The translations under genes and the position numbers were made by a program. A stretch of 64,000 nucleotides of DNA. Source: Synergistaceae bacterium (lineage in GTDB: Bacteria; Synergistota; Synergistia; Synergistales; Aminobacteriaceae). Below are positions 35,098 through 45,257 of the stretch, piece after piece. Position 1 is the stretch's first letter. The number at the start of each line of letters is the position of its first letter. The notes beneath the pieces were generated by a model that searched no databases, was not told the DNA's origin, and was given only the letters and a program-made list of their open reading frames with translations. The stretch covers positions 1-64,000 of the forward strand of contig JAFRAH010000006.1 in the NCBI GenBank assembly GCA_017405525.1. The letters run 5' to 3'.

Positions 35098-36224
35098 TGC
35101 GCCTCGGACGTGAATTTATTGAGGCACTTGACACACTCGCCGAAGAACGCGGGCTTGATGTGAACGTCATAATCTCAACACTCGAAGCGGCGTTGCTCTC
35201 GGCCTACAACAGGAAGTACCACCCCAACAGCTCATCAGGAAGTTCCGGGGAAAAGGCCACTACAGAGATACGCATTGACCACGACACCGGCGACATAATC
35301 GTGAACGAGCTCCGAAAAGTGGTTGAAGAGCTCCAAGACCCAGAGAAAGAGATTACCCTTGATGACGCACTGGCCATAGACAGGACTGCAGAACTTGGGA
35401 GCACGCTAAGGATTGAGAGAGACCCAACGGATTTCGGGAGGATTGCGGCACAGACAGCCCGGCAGGTCATAACCCAGCGTCTCAGGGACGAAGAACGCAG
35501 GGTAATGTACAGCTCATTTGCGGACAAGGTCGGGGACATGGTCAGCGGTACGGTCTTCAAGATGGACGGCGACCAGATCATAATACACTTGAGCGACAAG
35601 ACAGATGCGACACTCCCCAGACGTGAGAGGATTCAGGGGGAGAAGTACCTTCCCGGTACAGTGATGAAGTTCTACGTCCTCGAAGTCAAGAACAACGTAA
35701 GAGGCCCAAGAATCACAGTATCACGGACACACCCCGGCCTCCTCAAGAAGCTGATGGAGCTTGAGATACCAGAGATACAGCAGGGCACGATTGAGATCAA
35801 GAACGTAGTCCGGGACGGGGGAATGCGCGCAAAGGTATCACTCGTAACGCTTGACCCTGAAGTTGACCCTGTGGGTGCATGTGTTGGGAACGGTGGAGCA
35901 AGGATTAAGGCAGTGAGTGCGGCACTCAGGAACGAGAAAATTGATGTCATCGTCTACAGTAATGATCCCCTAGTGTACATTAGGAACGCTTTATCACCCG
36001 CACAGATTGCACGGGTTGAGCCGGTACTTGACCACGAGAAGGAAGCTGTAGCTTACGTCTACCCCGACCAGCTCTCACTTGCCATCGGGAAGGCCGGGCA
36101 GAACGTCAGGCTTGCAGCAAAACTCACGGGGTGGAAGGTCAACATTACCACTCTTGAGCCTGAGAGGATGCCGACACTGAAGGACATATTCCATGACGTT
36201 TTCAGCGAAGACGAAAAGCACTAA
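35097..36224 (+). CDS. nusA: Transcription termination/antitermination factor NusA
   Basis: 375 residues: an N-terminal polymerase-binding domain (1-125, 'FIEALDTLAEERGLDVNVIISTLEAALLSAYNRKY'), an S1 domain ('VGDMVSGTVFKMDGDQIIIHL'), KH1 ('PGLLKKLMELEIPEIQQGTIEIKNVVRDGGMRAKV', 'DPVGACVGNGGARIKAVSAAL') and KH2 ('AYVYPDQLSLAIGKAGQNVRLAAKLTGWKVNI'). The C-terminal acidic repeats of proteobacterial NusA are absent, as in most phyla. It modulates pausing and termination and may feed back on the leader hairpin upstream of rimP. It overlaps the next gene by 32 bases. Confidence 0.95.
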   Translation: MRLGREFIEALDTLAEERGLDVNVIISTLEAALLSAYNRKYHPNSSSGSSGEKATTEIRIDHDTGDIIVNELRKVVEELQDPEKEITLDDALAIDRTAELGSTLRIERDPTDFGRIAAQTARQVITQRLRDEERRVMYSSFADKVGDMVSGTVFKMDGDQIIIHLSDKTDATLPRRERIQGEKYLPGTVMKFYVLEVKNNVRGPRITVSRTHPGLLKKLMELEIPEIQQGTIEIKNVVRDGGMRAKVSLVTLDPEVDPVGACVGNGGARIKAVSAALRNEKIDVIVYSNDPLVYIRNALSPAQIARVEPVLDHEKEAVAYVYPDQLSLAIGKAGQNVRLAAKLTGWKVNITTLEPERMPTLKDIFHDVFSEDEKH

Positions 36225-36789
36225 GCACATTCCCCAGAGATCCTGCACGTCATGCCGGGTAAAATCCGACAAGCAGGATCTAGTGAGGATAGTACGCAGT
36301 CCCGAAGGCCAAGCGGTGATAGACATTGCCGGGAAACTTCCGGGAAGAGGTACGTACATTTGCCCGGACAACGACTGCATAGACCGTGCCGAGAAGTCAG
36401 GGAGCCTCAGCCACGCTCTGGGAATAACGGTACAGCCGGAGTTCTGGACTGAGCTCAGGAACTACGTGAAGAGCCATGACGTGAATACAGACCTTAAGGT
36501 GCGTTCAGTTCTTGGGCTTGCGAGGAAATCAGGGACTCTTCTTGTCGGCACAGACAACATTGACAGCGCAAAACGCAAAGTATTGGTTATGACAGCCTCG
36601 GACTGTTCGGAGGGCGTGAAGAGGTTTGCATCATCCCGCGAAAATATCACGCTCAACATGAACACTGAAGAACTGTCGGAAGTTATCGGAGCAAGGGGCG
36701 GAGTCCAGATTGTCGGCCTGCCTCAAAGTTCCGGGTTCGCAAAAAAGATTATGAGCCTGAACATAGAAAGGGGCAGCGCGTTTGAATAA
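36193..36789 (+). CDS. YlxR (RnpM) and L7Ae-like YlxQ fused protein
   Basis: 198 residues in two domains usually made by separate genes. Residues 10-90 are YlxR/DUF448 ('IPQRSCTSCRVKSDKQDLVRIVRSPEGQAVIDIAGKLPGRGTYICPDNDCIDRAEKSGSLSHALG'). Residues 95-190 are an L7Ae/L30e RNA-binding domain ('VNTDLKVRSVLGLARKSGTLLVGTDNIDSAKRKVLVMTASDCSEGVKRFA'). YlxR has been reported to bind RNase P RNA. L7Ae-type proteins bind kink-turns. Both occur as neighbours in this position in many bacteria, which supports a natural fusion. The ATG at 36193 has an AAGGA site and overlaps nusA by 32 bases. Confidence 0.88.
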   Translation: MTFSAKTKSTKHIPQRSCTSCRVKSDKQDLVRIVRSPEGQAVIDIAGKLPGRGTYICPDNDCIDRAEKSGSLSHALGITVQPEFWTELRNYVKSHDVNTDLKVRSVLGLARKSGTLLVGTDNIDSAKRKVLVMTASDCSEGVKRFASSRENITLNMNTEELSEVIGARGGVQIVGLPQSSGFAKKIMSLNIERGSAFE

Positions 36790-38746
36790 CAAGATAAGAA
36801 TCTACGACCTAGCCAGAAAGTTAAACAAGAGCAACAAGGAATTATTAGCCGTATTGCAGCAGCTTGATATACCTGTGAAGTCTCATTCAAGCTCAATAGA
36901 TGAGGAGACGGCGCAGATAGTGGAGAACATACTGAACGAGGCCAGCGAGGCAAAATCTCAGGAGAAGAAGCAGCACGGAAGCGAGCCCTCAAAGTCAAAG
37001 CCTGAGAAGCCCGCAAAGTCCCAGCCCTCAGATGAGGAACGTTCCGTGAAGAATCCGCCTGAAAGGGAGTTCACGCCCAAGCCCTCACGTCAGCCTGAAG
37101 GACAGGACAGGCACCATCAAGAGCACCGCAGCAATCAGCCTCAGAAGCCTTCAGCCCCCACAGTCCCGCCCAAGAACTCACAGCCTCAGAACCCCCCGAA
37201 GCCCGCTAAAACTCCCGAAGCCCCGAAACAGCCCAAGCTCTCGGAACGCCCCCCAATCATCACTGTAATGGGACATGTTGACCACGGAAAGACCACACTC
37301 CTCGACAACATCAGGCACTCAAGCATTGCCGCACATGAAGCCGGAGGGATTACCCAGCATATTGGCGCGTATGTAGTGATGCAGGACGGGAAGCCCATAG
37401 TGTTCCTCGACACGCCCGGACATGAAGCGTTCACGGCCATGCGTGCACGTGGCGCGGGGGTTACGGACATAGTCATTCTCGTGATCGGAGCTGATGACGG
37501 GGTAATGCCGCAGACGAGGGAGGCTATATCGCACATTCAGGCCGCAGGAGTGCCTCTTGTCGTTGCCATCAACAAGATCGACAAGCAGGGTGCAAAACCT
37601 GACAGGGTACGCCAGCAGTTGAGCGAGCTCGGAATTTTCGTTGAAGGATGGGGCGGTGATGTCGGTGCTGTGGAGATTTCGGCCAAGCAGGGAATAGGCG
37701 TGTCAGACTTGCTTGAACGTGTCCTACTTGAGGCTGAGATGCAGGAACTCAAGGCAGACCCTAACGCTGACCCTGAAGGTGTCGTGATTGAGGCACGTCT
37801 CGACAAAGGCAAGGGCCCGGTCGCAACCGTAATCGTGAAGAACGGAACGCTCAAGGCCGGGGATATAGTCCTCTTCAGCTCAACATGGGGAAAGACCCGC
37901 GCATTATTCGACTGGGCAGGAAAACCACTCAAGAAGGCAGGCCCAAGCACACCGGTTGAGATTTTAGGGCTTGACGGAGTGCCCAACCCCGGAGAGTCAT
38001 TCAGGGTGGTGAAGAGCGAACGTGAGGCAAGGGACGCAATAGCTGAGGCAAAGATTAACGAACGTGATGCTGTTGCTGACGTGAAGAAGGCATCCTTTGA
38101 GGATCTCTACTCCAACCTTGCGGAAGGCCAGATGCCCCACCTTAACCTTGTGGTGAAGTGCGATGTCCAGGGTTCGCTTGAGGCGTTATGTGCAGTGCTG
38201 GAGAAACTCGCCACCAATGAAGTTGGAGTGTCCATAGTTCACAGGGGCGTAGGGAGGATTGCAGAAAGTGATGTGATGCTTGCCTCAGCCTCGAACGCCG
38301 TAATAGTTGGCTTCAACGTAAGGCCCGACGGTAACGCAAAACGTATAGCTGACCTCAACGGTGTAGAGATACGAATATACAACGTCATCTATGATGTGAT
38401 TGACGATGTGAAGGCGGCAATGGCAGGACTCCTCAAGCCCGTACTGCGTGAGGACACTCTAGGGGAAGTCGAGGTGCGCAAGCTCTTCCGTGTTCCGAAG
38501 GTTGGGACTATCGCAGGCTCACACGTAACGCGGGGATTAGTGAGACGCACGGCAAAGGTCAGGGTCATTCGCGACGGCATAGTGATATGGGACGGGAAAA
38601 TCGCCTCACTCCGCCACGAGAAGGACGAGGCTCGCGAACTCAAGGCCGGAATGGACTGCGGAATATCCCTCGAAGGCTTCCAAGATTACCAGCCCGGAGA
38701 TGTCCTCGAAGTCTACGATGTCATAGAGGAGAAACGGACGCTCTGA
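36782..38746 (+). CDS. infB: Translation initiation factor IF-2
   Basis: 654 residues, short for IF-2. A minimal N-terminal IF2N domain (residues 1-50, '[26 protein letters not shown]') is followed by a Pro/Lys/Gln-rich disordered linker (about 60-150). The GTPase domain has 'GHVDHGKT' from residue 164, 'DTPGHEAF', 'NKID' and 'SAKQGIG'. Domains II, III and IV follow with '[13 protein letters not shown]' and the fMet-tRNA-binding end. The start is TTG at 36782, overlapping the upstream gene by 8 nt. IF-2 positions initiator tRNA on the ribosome. Its stop overlaps the start of the next gene. Confidence 0.95.
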   Translation: MNNKIRIYDLARKLNKSNKELLAVLQQLDIPVKSHSSSIDEETAQIVENILNEASEAKSQEKKQHGSEPSKSKPEKPAKSQPSDEERSVKNPPEREFTPKPSRQPEGQDRHHQEHRSNQPQKPSAPTVPPKNSQPQNPPKPAKTPEAPKQPKLSERPPIITVMGHVDHGKTTLLDNIRHSSIAAHEAGGITQHIGAYVVMQDGKPIVFLDTPGHEAFTAMRARGAGVTDIVILVIGADDGVMPQTREAISHIQAAGVPLVVAINKIDKQGAKPDRVRQQLSELGIFVEGWGGDVGAVEISAKQGIGVSDLLERVLLEAEMQELKADPNADPEGVVIEARLDKGKGPVATVIVKNGTLKAGDIVLFSSTWGKTRALFDWAGKPLKKAGPSTPVEILGLDGVPNPGESFRVVKSEREARDAIAEAKINERDAVADVKKASFEDLYSNLAEGQMPHLNLVVKCDVQGSLEALCAVLEKLATNEVGVSIVHRGVGRIAESDVMLASASNAVIVGFNVRPDGNAKRIADLNGVEIRIYNVIYDVIDDVKAAMAGLLKPVLREDTLGEVEVRKLFRVPKVGTIAGSHVTRGLVRRTAKVRVIRDGIVIWDGKIASLRHEKDEARELKAGMDCGISLEGFQDYQPGDVLEVYDVIEEKRTL

Positions 38747-39075
38747 TGCTGATTGACTTCAACGCGATGGAGGCAAGGACTTTCACGGGAATGAACGGCG
38801 GGCATGGTGAAATCTCCGCAAAGATGTTCATGAACGGGTCGGGGAAAGTCATAGTGAGCAGGCTTAAACCGGGAGCATCAATAGGGCTTCACACGCAGGC
38901 AACAGGCAATGACATTAACTTTGTCGTCAGCGGAAGAGGCAGGGCACTATGTGATGGAGCGGAGGAGACATTAACGCCCGGAGTCTGCCACTATTGCCCG
39001 AAAGGTTCACAGCACATGATAGAGAACACAGGCAGTGATGACCTGCTGATTTACACGGTGGTGCAGGAAATATGA
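38746..39075 (+). CDS. Small cupin-domain protein
   Basis: 109 residues forming a single cupin. 'GSGKVIVSRLKPGASIGLHTQATGNDINFVVSGRGRALCDG' is motif 1 with a His and polar residues at metal positions; 'EETLTPGVCHYCPKGSQHMIENTGSDDLLIYTVV' is motif 2 with His. It is probably a metal-binding small-molecule sensor or isomerase. The ATG overlaps the infB stop (TGATG) and the end overlaps rbfA (ATGA). A longer reading of the frame from 38587 lies over infB in another frame and is not supported. A cupin between infB and rbfA is not part of the usual cluster. The ligand is unknown. Confidence 0.8.
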   Translation: MLIDFNAMEARTFTGMNGGHGEISAKMFMNGSGKVIVSRLKPGASIGLHTQATGNDINFVVSGRGRALCDGAEETLTPGVCHYCPKGSQHMIENTGSDDLLIYTVVQEI

Positions 39076-39479
39076 GCAGCAATCTCAGAATGTCGCGAAT
39101 AAACAAGCAGCTTCAGAGGGAATTAGCGTTAATCTTCGAGAGCCAGATAAAGAAGGAAAGCGTGAAGAGCATCATCATCACTGGTGTCGAATGCTCAAAG
39201 GACTTGGAGAGGGCAAAGGTATTCTTCACGGCACTTGAGGCGCGTAAATGTCCCGGAATCTTGAAGGACTTGAACGAGATTAAGGGAGCTGTGAGGGGGC
39301 TACTGGGTCAGACGATAAAGTTACGGCGTGTTCCTTCGCTTGAGTTCGTGATAGACACAAGCAGTGCCTACGGGGCTAAGATTGATGCCATCCTCGACAG
39401 TCTGGGCTTCTCCAGCAACTACAGGCAGGGCAATGACACGGAAGGTGAAGGCTATGATGACGATGAACAGCAGCTTTGA
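39072..39479 (+). CDS. rbfA: Ribosome-binding factor A
   Basis: 135 residues of the RbfA KH-like fold. 'SRINKQLQRELALIFESQIK', 'SIIITGVECSKDLERAKVFFTAL' and 'LRRVPSLEFVIDTSSAYGAKIDAIL' are the conserved segments. RbfA matures the 5' end of 16S rRNA in 30S subunits and aids cold adaptation. An acidic tail ('DTEGEGYDDDEQQL') extends past the family core. It overlaps the cupin gene by 4 nt and the nrnA gene at its 3' end. Confidence 0.93.
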   Translation: MSSNLRMSRINKQLQRELALIFESQIKKESVKSIIITGVECSKDLERAKVFFTALEARKCPGILKDLNEIKGAVRGLLGQTIKLRRVPSLEFVIDTSSAYGAKIDAILDSLGFSSNYRQGNDTEGEGYDDDEQQL

Positions 39480-40482
39480 TGATGCTGACCTTCTCAGGGC
39501 TTCGGAGACACTGAAGGCTCATGACGTGTGGCGTATCTTCACTCACAGGAAATCAGACGGTGATGCTATGGGTTCGGCCTCAGCACTCTTTGAGGCGGGC
39601 GTGAACTTGGGCAAGCGCGTAACTTGGTGCAGTCCTGACGTTAAGCTCCCTGAAGGCTACAAGTACCTTGCTCACTTCGGGGACTTCGAGACCGTCGAGG
39701 ATTTTGCGTTTGAGGATGACGGCACTCTTTACGTCTTCCTTGACTGTGCTACGGAGATACGGAGCGTCTCAGGCTATGATGTCAGCAGGGGCATCAACTC
39801 CCTCAACATTGACCATCACGAGGACAACTCACATTATGCCCGCGTGAACTGTGCAGACGGCAGGGCTTCCTCAACCTGTGAGATGCTCTACCGTATGTTC
39901 ATGGCCGGGAACTGGGAGATTACCCCCCGGATTGCCGAGAGCCTGTATACCGGGCTGTTCACCGACACAGGAGGCTTCACGTTCTCGAACACAACGCCGC
40001 TAGCCCACGACATGGCCGGAAGGTTGATCGCTCTGGGGGGGGTAAAACCAGACAAAATGAGCGACCTCATCAGCCAGAACAAGAACCCCGCTGACTTCAA
40101 GGTCTGGGCAAAAGCATTCTCACGGGTCAAAGTCTTCGGGCCGGGAAATATTTTTGCGGTTACGGTGCTTTACCGTGATGATTTCGTCGAGGCAGGCGCG
40201 GACATGACAGGAACGGAAGGGCTCTCCAGCATGTTCATGAGCATACGGGGGATAAAGTTCATTGCCGTGATAACTGAGTACCCCGACGGAAATATACGCC
40301 TCAGCATAAGATCCCGTGAAGGCAGCCCGTTCGGTGCGGGGGAATTTGCGCGCATGTTCGGGGGCGGAGGACATGAGAGAGCTGCAGGGTGTACGCTCAA
40401 TGTCCCGATAAGTGAGGCCATGAATGAGCTTGAACGCCAAATCATGAAGAAATACCATGAATGCGGTTGTACTAATCAATAA
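39454..40482 (+). CDS. nrnA: DHH-family oligoribonuclease/PAP phosphatase
   Basis: 342 residues from ATG 39454. The N-terminal DHH domain has 'THRKSDGDAMGSASALFEAG' and 'INSLNIDHHEDNSHYARVN'. The DHHA1 domain ends in 'GAGEFARMFGGGGHERAAGCTL'. NrnA degrades 2-5-nt RNAs and dephosphorylates pAp. Its site between rbfA and truB is conserved in Gram-positive and related genomes. An upstream extension of the frame lies within rbfA out of frame and is not used; GAAGG precedes ATG 39454. It overlaps truB by 26 bases. Confidence 0.92.
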   Translation: MMTMNSSFDDADLLRASETLKAHDVWRIFTHRKSDGDAMGSASALFEAGVNLGKRVTWCSPDVKLPEGYKYLAHFGDFETVEDFAFEDDGTLYVFLDCATEIRSVSGYDVSRGINSLNIDHHEDNSHYARVNCADGRASSTCEMLYRMFMAGNWEITPRIAESLYTGLFTDTGGFTFSNTTPLAHDMAGRLIALGGVKPDKMSDLISQNKNPADFKVWAKAFSRVKVFGPGNIFAVTVLYRDDFVEAGADMTGTEGLSSMFMSIRGIKFIAVITEYPDGNIRLSIRSREGSPFGAGEFARMFGGGGHERAAGCTLNVPISEAMNELERQIMKKYHECGCTNQ

Positions 40483-41347
40483 GCCGGTTGACTTCAGGAG
40501 CACTAAATGTGTAGCCATTGCCCGCAAGAAACTCGGAGGGGTTAAGGTCGGTCATGCCGGGACGCTGGACTCCACAGCTTCAGGTCTCCTAGTCCTACTC
40601 ACCGGGAGCGCGTCAAGGTTCTGTGAATACGTCATGTCCCTGCCGAAGGTCTACCGTGCAGTGATACAGTTCGGGGCAGAAACCAACACCTACGACTATT
40701 CAGGCGATGTAGTCTCAGAGCTAGGACATGATGACGTTGACGGGAGGATGCTTGAGGATTCGCTGTTCAGGTTTTCGGGGTATCGTCTTCAGGCTCCTCC
40801 TGCTGTCTCCGCAATCAAGATTGACGGCCAGCCAGCCTACAAGCTCGCACGTTCGGGAGCTGAGGTAGAGATGAAGGCACGCCCCGTATTCTTCCGGCGG
40901 ATTAGTGTACTCTCGCCCTACAATCCAGAAGACGGAACTATGACCCTCGAAGTCTCCTGCGGACGTGGAACGTATATTCGCAGTCTCGCCCATGACTTGG
41001 GGAAAATCGCAGGCTGTGGTGCGTTCGTCAAGTCCCTCGTTAGGACATCAACAGGCATCTTCACCCTCGACAATGCCAACTCACCCGATGATGAGGACTT
41101 TACCCCCCTGCCACTGAGTGAACTGGCCCGGAACTTCACACGTATCTATGTCGGCAGCAAGGACGCAAGGAGTTTCACCAACGGACTGAGCATATTACTG
41201 CGTCATTCCGTGAAGGTCTCGCGGGGTATCGCAGGGCTTGGCGGTGCGTTGTGCGTTGAGGGTGATGACTTCCTGGGGTTCGGGCAGTATGCAGGGTATG
41301 ACTATGTCCGTCCTGTCGTGGTTGTCCCGAAGGATTCATTATGTTGA
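40457..41347 (+). CDS. truB: tRNA pseudouridine(55) synthase
   Basis: 296 residues. The catalytic Asp is in 'GHAGTLDSTASGLLVLLTG' (D38). 'KVYRAVIQFGAETNTYDYSGDV', 'QAPPAVSAIKIDGQPAYKLARSG' and 'GTYIRSLAHDLG' are family signatures. TruB makes pseudouridine 55 in tRNA T-loops. The C-terminal PUA-like extension is short. The ATG overlaps the nrnA end by 26 bases; the stop overlaps ribF by 7 bases. Confidence 0.95.
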   Translation: MNAVVLINKPVDFRSTKCVAIARKKLGGVKVGHAGTLDSTASGLLVLLTGSASRFCEYVMSLPKVYRAVIQFGAETNTYDYSGDVVSELGHDDVDGRMLEDSLFRFSGYRLQAPPAVSAIKIDGQPAYKLARSGAEVEMKARPVFFRRISVLSPYNPEDGTMTLEVSCGRGTYIRSLAHDLGKIAGCGAFVKSLVRTSTGIFTLDNANSPDDEDFTPLPLSELARNFTRIYVGSKDARSFTNGLSILLRHSVKVSRGIAGLGGALCVEGDDFLGFGQYAGYDYVRPVVVVPKDSLC

Positions 41348-42300
41348 TCACTATCGGGGCATTCGACGGCTTCCACAAAGGGCACGCTGAACTCCTCAGA
41401 ATATGCCGCGAAAACTCAGACGGCAAAAACTGGGGAGCTGTTACGTTCCACCCCCACCCCTCCGAATACATGCACAGGCTCAATCACTCACTCTTCACGC
41501 TCAGGGAAAAGGAGTTTATCCGCCTCGTTCTCGGAATCCCCAACATGTACGTCCTGAAGTTCGATGACGGGTTAATGAACTTGTCGCCCTCTGAGTTCTG
41601 GGCATTGTTGCGCGGGAGGCTTCACGTTGACGGCTTGGTGATGGGAAGTGATTTCAGGTTCGGCAGGGGAGCTTCAGGGAATGCTGAGTGCCTGAAGGGT
41701 CTTGCTGAGGCTGACGGCCTGCGAAAAATCTTCATTGCTGACGTGATCGACAAGGTGAGGTATTCGAGCTCCCAAGTCAGGGAATGCGTCAGGTCTGGCA
41801 GTGTCGACATGGCCGCAGAAATTCTCGGTTATCCGTTCTTCATGATGGGCAGGGTACTTCATGGCAACGAACGCGGAAGGACTCTCGGCTATCCGACGGC
41901 GAATATTGACGTTTCGGGCGGAAGGATTACCCCGGCTTATGGCGTGTATTCCTGCTCTGTACTTGCGGGCGGCGAATGGCATTGCGGGGCTCTCTCGGTA
42001 GGGATTAACCCGACGTTCCGGGACGTTCACGAGACGAGGGCAGAGGTTCACATTCTCGGCTTCAGCGGGGACATTTACGGTGAGGTTCTCCCTGTGTTCC
42101 TTCTAGGACGAGTGAGAGACATCAAGGCGTTCAATGGGAAGGACGAACTTACGCGGCAGATAGCACGGGACGTTGAGGCTTGCAGTAAAATCTACAAGGA
42201 GGTGATGGACAGGGACGACACAAAGAAATTCATGGAACGCGCAAAAGAAATATACAGCTCACACGAAAAATTTACACCAGAGATAATAACGCTAATATAG
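41341..42300 (+). CDS. ribF: Bifunctional riboflavin kinase/FAD synthetase
   Basis: 319 residues. The N-terminal FMN adenylyltransferase has 'ITIGAFDGFHKGHAELLR' and 'FGRGASGNAECL'. The kinase domain has 'GYPFFMMGRVLHGNERGRTLGYPTANID' and 'AYGVYSC'. It converts riboflavin to FMN and FAD. About 25 residues beyond the kinase ('RDDTKKFMERAKEIYSSHEKFTP') are unusual. It ends in TAG, and the next gene starts 12 bases later in the same frame, so readthrough of that TAG would join RibF to TatD. It is truB-coupled by overlap. The N-terminal Met sits directly before the beta strand, shorter than in many RibF. Confidence 0.93.
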   Translation: MLITIGAFDGFHKGHAELLRICRENSDGKNWGAVTFHPHPSEYMHRLNHSLFTLREKEFIRLVLGIPNMYVLKFDDGLMNLSPSEFWALLRGRLHVDGLVMGSDFRFGRGASGNAECLKGLAEADGLRKIFIADVIDKVRYSSSQVRECVRSGSVDMAAEILGYPFFMMGRVLHGNERGRTLGYPTANIDVSGGRITPAYGVYSCSVLAGGEWHCGALSVGINPTFRDVHETRAEVHILGFSGDIYGEVLPVFLLGRVRDIKAFNGKDELTRQIARDVEACSKIYKEVMDRDDTKKFMERAKEIYSSHEKFTPEIITLI

Positions 42301-42312
42301 AGACAAACTAAC

Positions 42313-43083
42313 ATGCTGATAGATTCACATTGTCATATTAACTCAGACGAATTACGCCCAGACGCAAGGGCAGTAATCATGCGTGCAATGGATGCAGATG
42401 TTCGCAGGATGGTCATTGTGGGATGCGATTACGAGGACTCCTGTGAGGCCGCCGCAATGGCCGGAGACTTCCCGCAATACGGGCTCTATGCTTCAGTAGG
42501 CATTCACCCCCACGAGGCGAGACGTTACCCGGACATTCCCCCGGAGTTCTCACGGATCATCCAGAACAAGAGAGTGGTTGCCATAGGTGAGACAGGACTA
42601 GACTATCACTATGACCATTCCCCGCGCGACGTGCAAAAGAGAATGTTCGAGCTCCACCTGAAATTTGCTGAGGATAACAACATGCCCGTAATCCTTCACA
42701 TTCGGGACGCAATGAATGACGCTATGGAGATACTGACTGTTCACAGAGGGGTGAAGATGCTCTTTCACTGCTACAGCGGAGGGCTTGAGTACTTGAACGA
42801 GGTTATAGGCATGGGCGGAATGTGTGCATTCGGCGGGGCGATAACTTGGGACGGGAAAAATTCAGAGGAACTCAGGGAAGTCGTCAGGAGGATACCCGCA
42901 GGCAATATACTCTGTGAGACTGACTCGCCATACATGACACCGTCGCCATTCAGGGGAAAACGCAACGAGCCTTCATATGTCCGCTATGTCTACGAGGCAA
43001 TAGCTCACGAACGGAGTATCAGCCTTCAGGAACTTGCAGGCATCGTTGAGGGGAACGCAAGACGCTTCTTCGGGTGGGAGTAA
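42313..43083 (+). CDS. TatD-family metal-dependent DNase
   Basis: 256 residues, TatD type. The metal-binding 'DSHCHIN' starts the TIM barrel. 'VGIHPHEARRYPD', 'AIGETGLDYHYDHSP', 'VILHIRDAMNDAMEIL', 'LFHCYSGGLEYLNE', and 'ETDSPYMTP' provide the other His, Glu and Asp ligands. TatD enzymes are 3'-5' exonucleases on DNA and RNA. It lies 12 bases after ribF and 3 bases before tgt. Confidence 0.93.
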   Translation: MLIDSHCHINSDELRPDARAVIMRAMDADVRRMVIVGCDYEDSCEAAAMAGDFPQYGLYASVGIHPHEARRYPDIPPEFSRIIQNKRVVAIGETGLDYHYDHSPRDVQKRMFELHLKFAEDNNMPVILHIRDAMNDAMEILTVHRGVKMLFHCYSGGLEYLNEVIGMGGMCAFGGAITWDGKNSEELREVVRRIPAGNILCETDSPYMTPSPFRGKRNEPSYVRYVYEAIAHERSISLQELAGIVEGNARRFFGWE

Positions 43084-45181
<2,098 letters not shown>

Positions 45182-45182
45182 G

Positions 45183-45211
45183 TTGACGTTTTGCCTGAAT
45201 GTGCATATATA
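45183..45211 (+). promoter_or_regulatory. Strong promoter of the zinc-ribbon/SH3 protein gene
   Basis: TTGACG (45183-45188) and TATATA (45206-45211) with a 17-base spacer. It begins directly after the upstream stop codon. Confidence 0.75.
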
Positions 45212-45257
45212 ATAATATCGTTCAGAATAATAACAAGAAGGAGTGAATGCAGGAGAA

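Noticed and set aside
38587-38745. N-terminal extension of the cupin protein
   Set aside because: This stretch is infB read in another frame, rich in Arg and Pro, with no cupin similarity.
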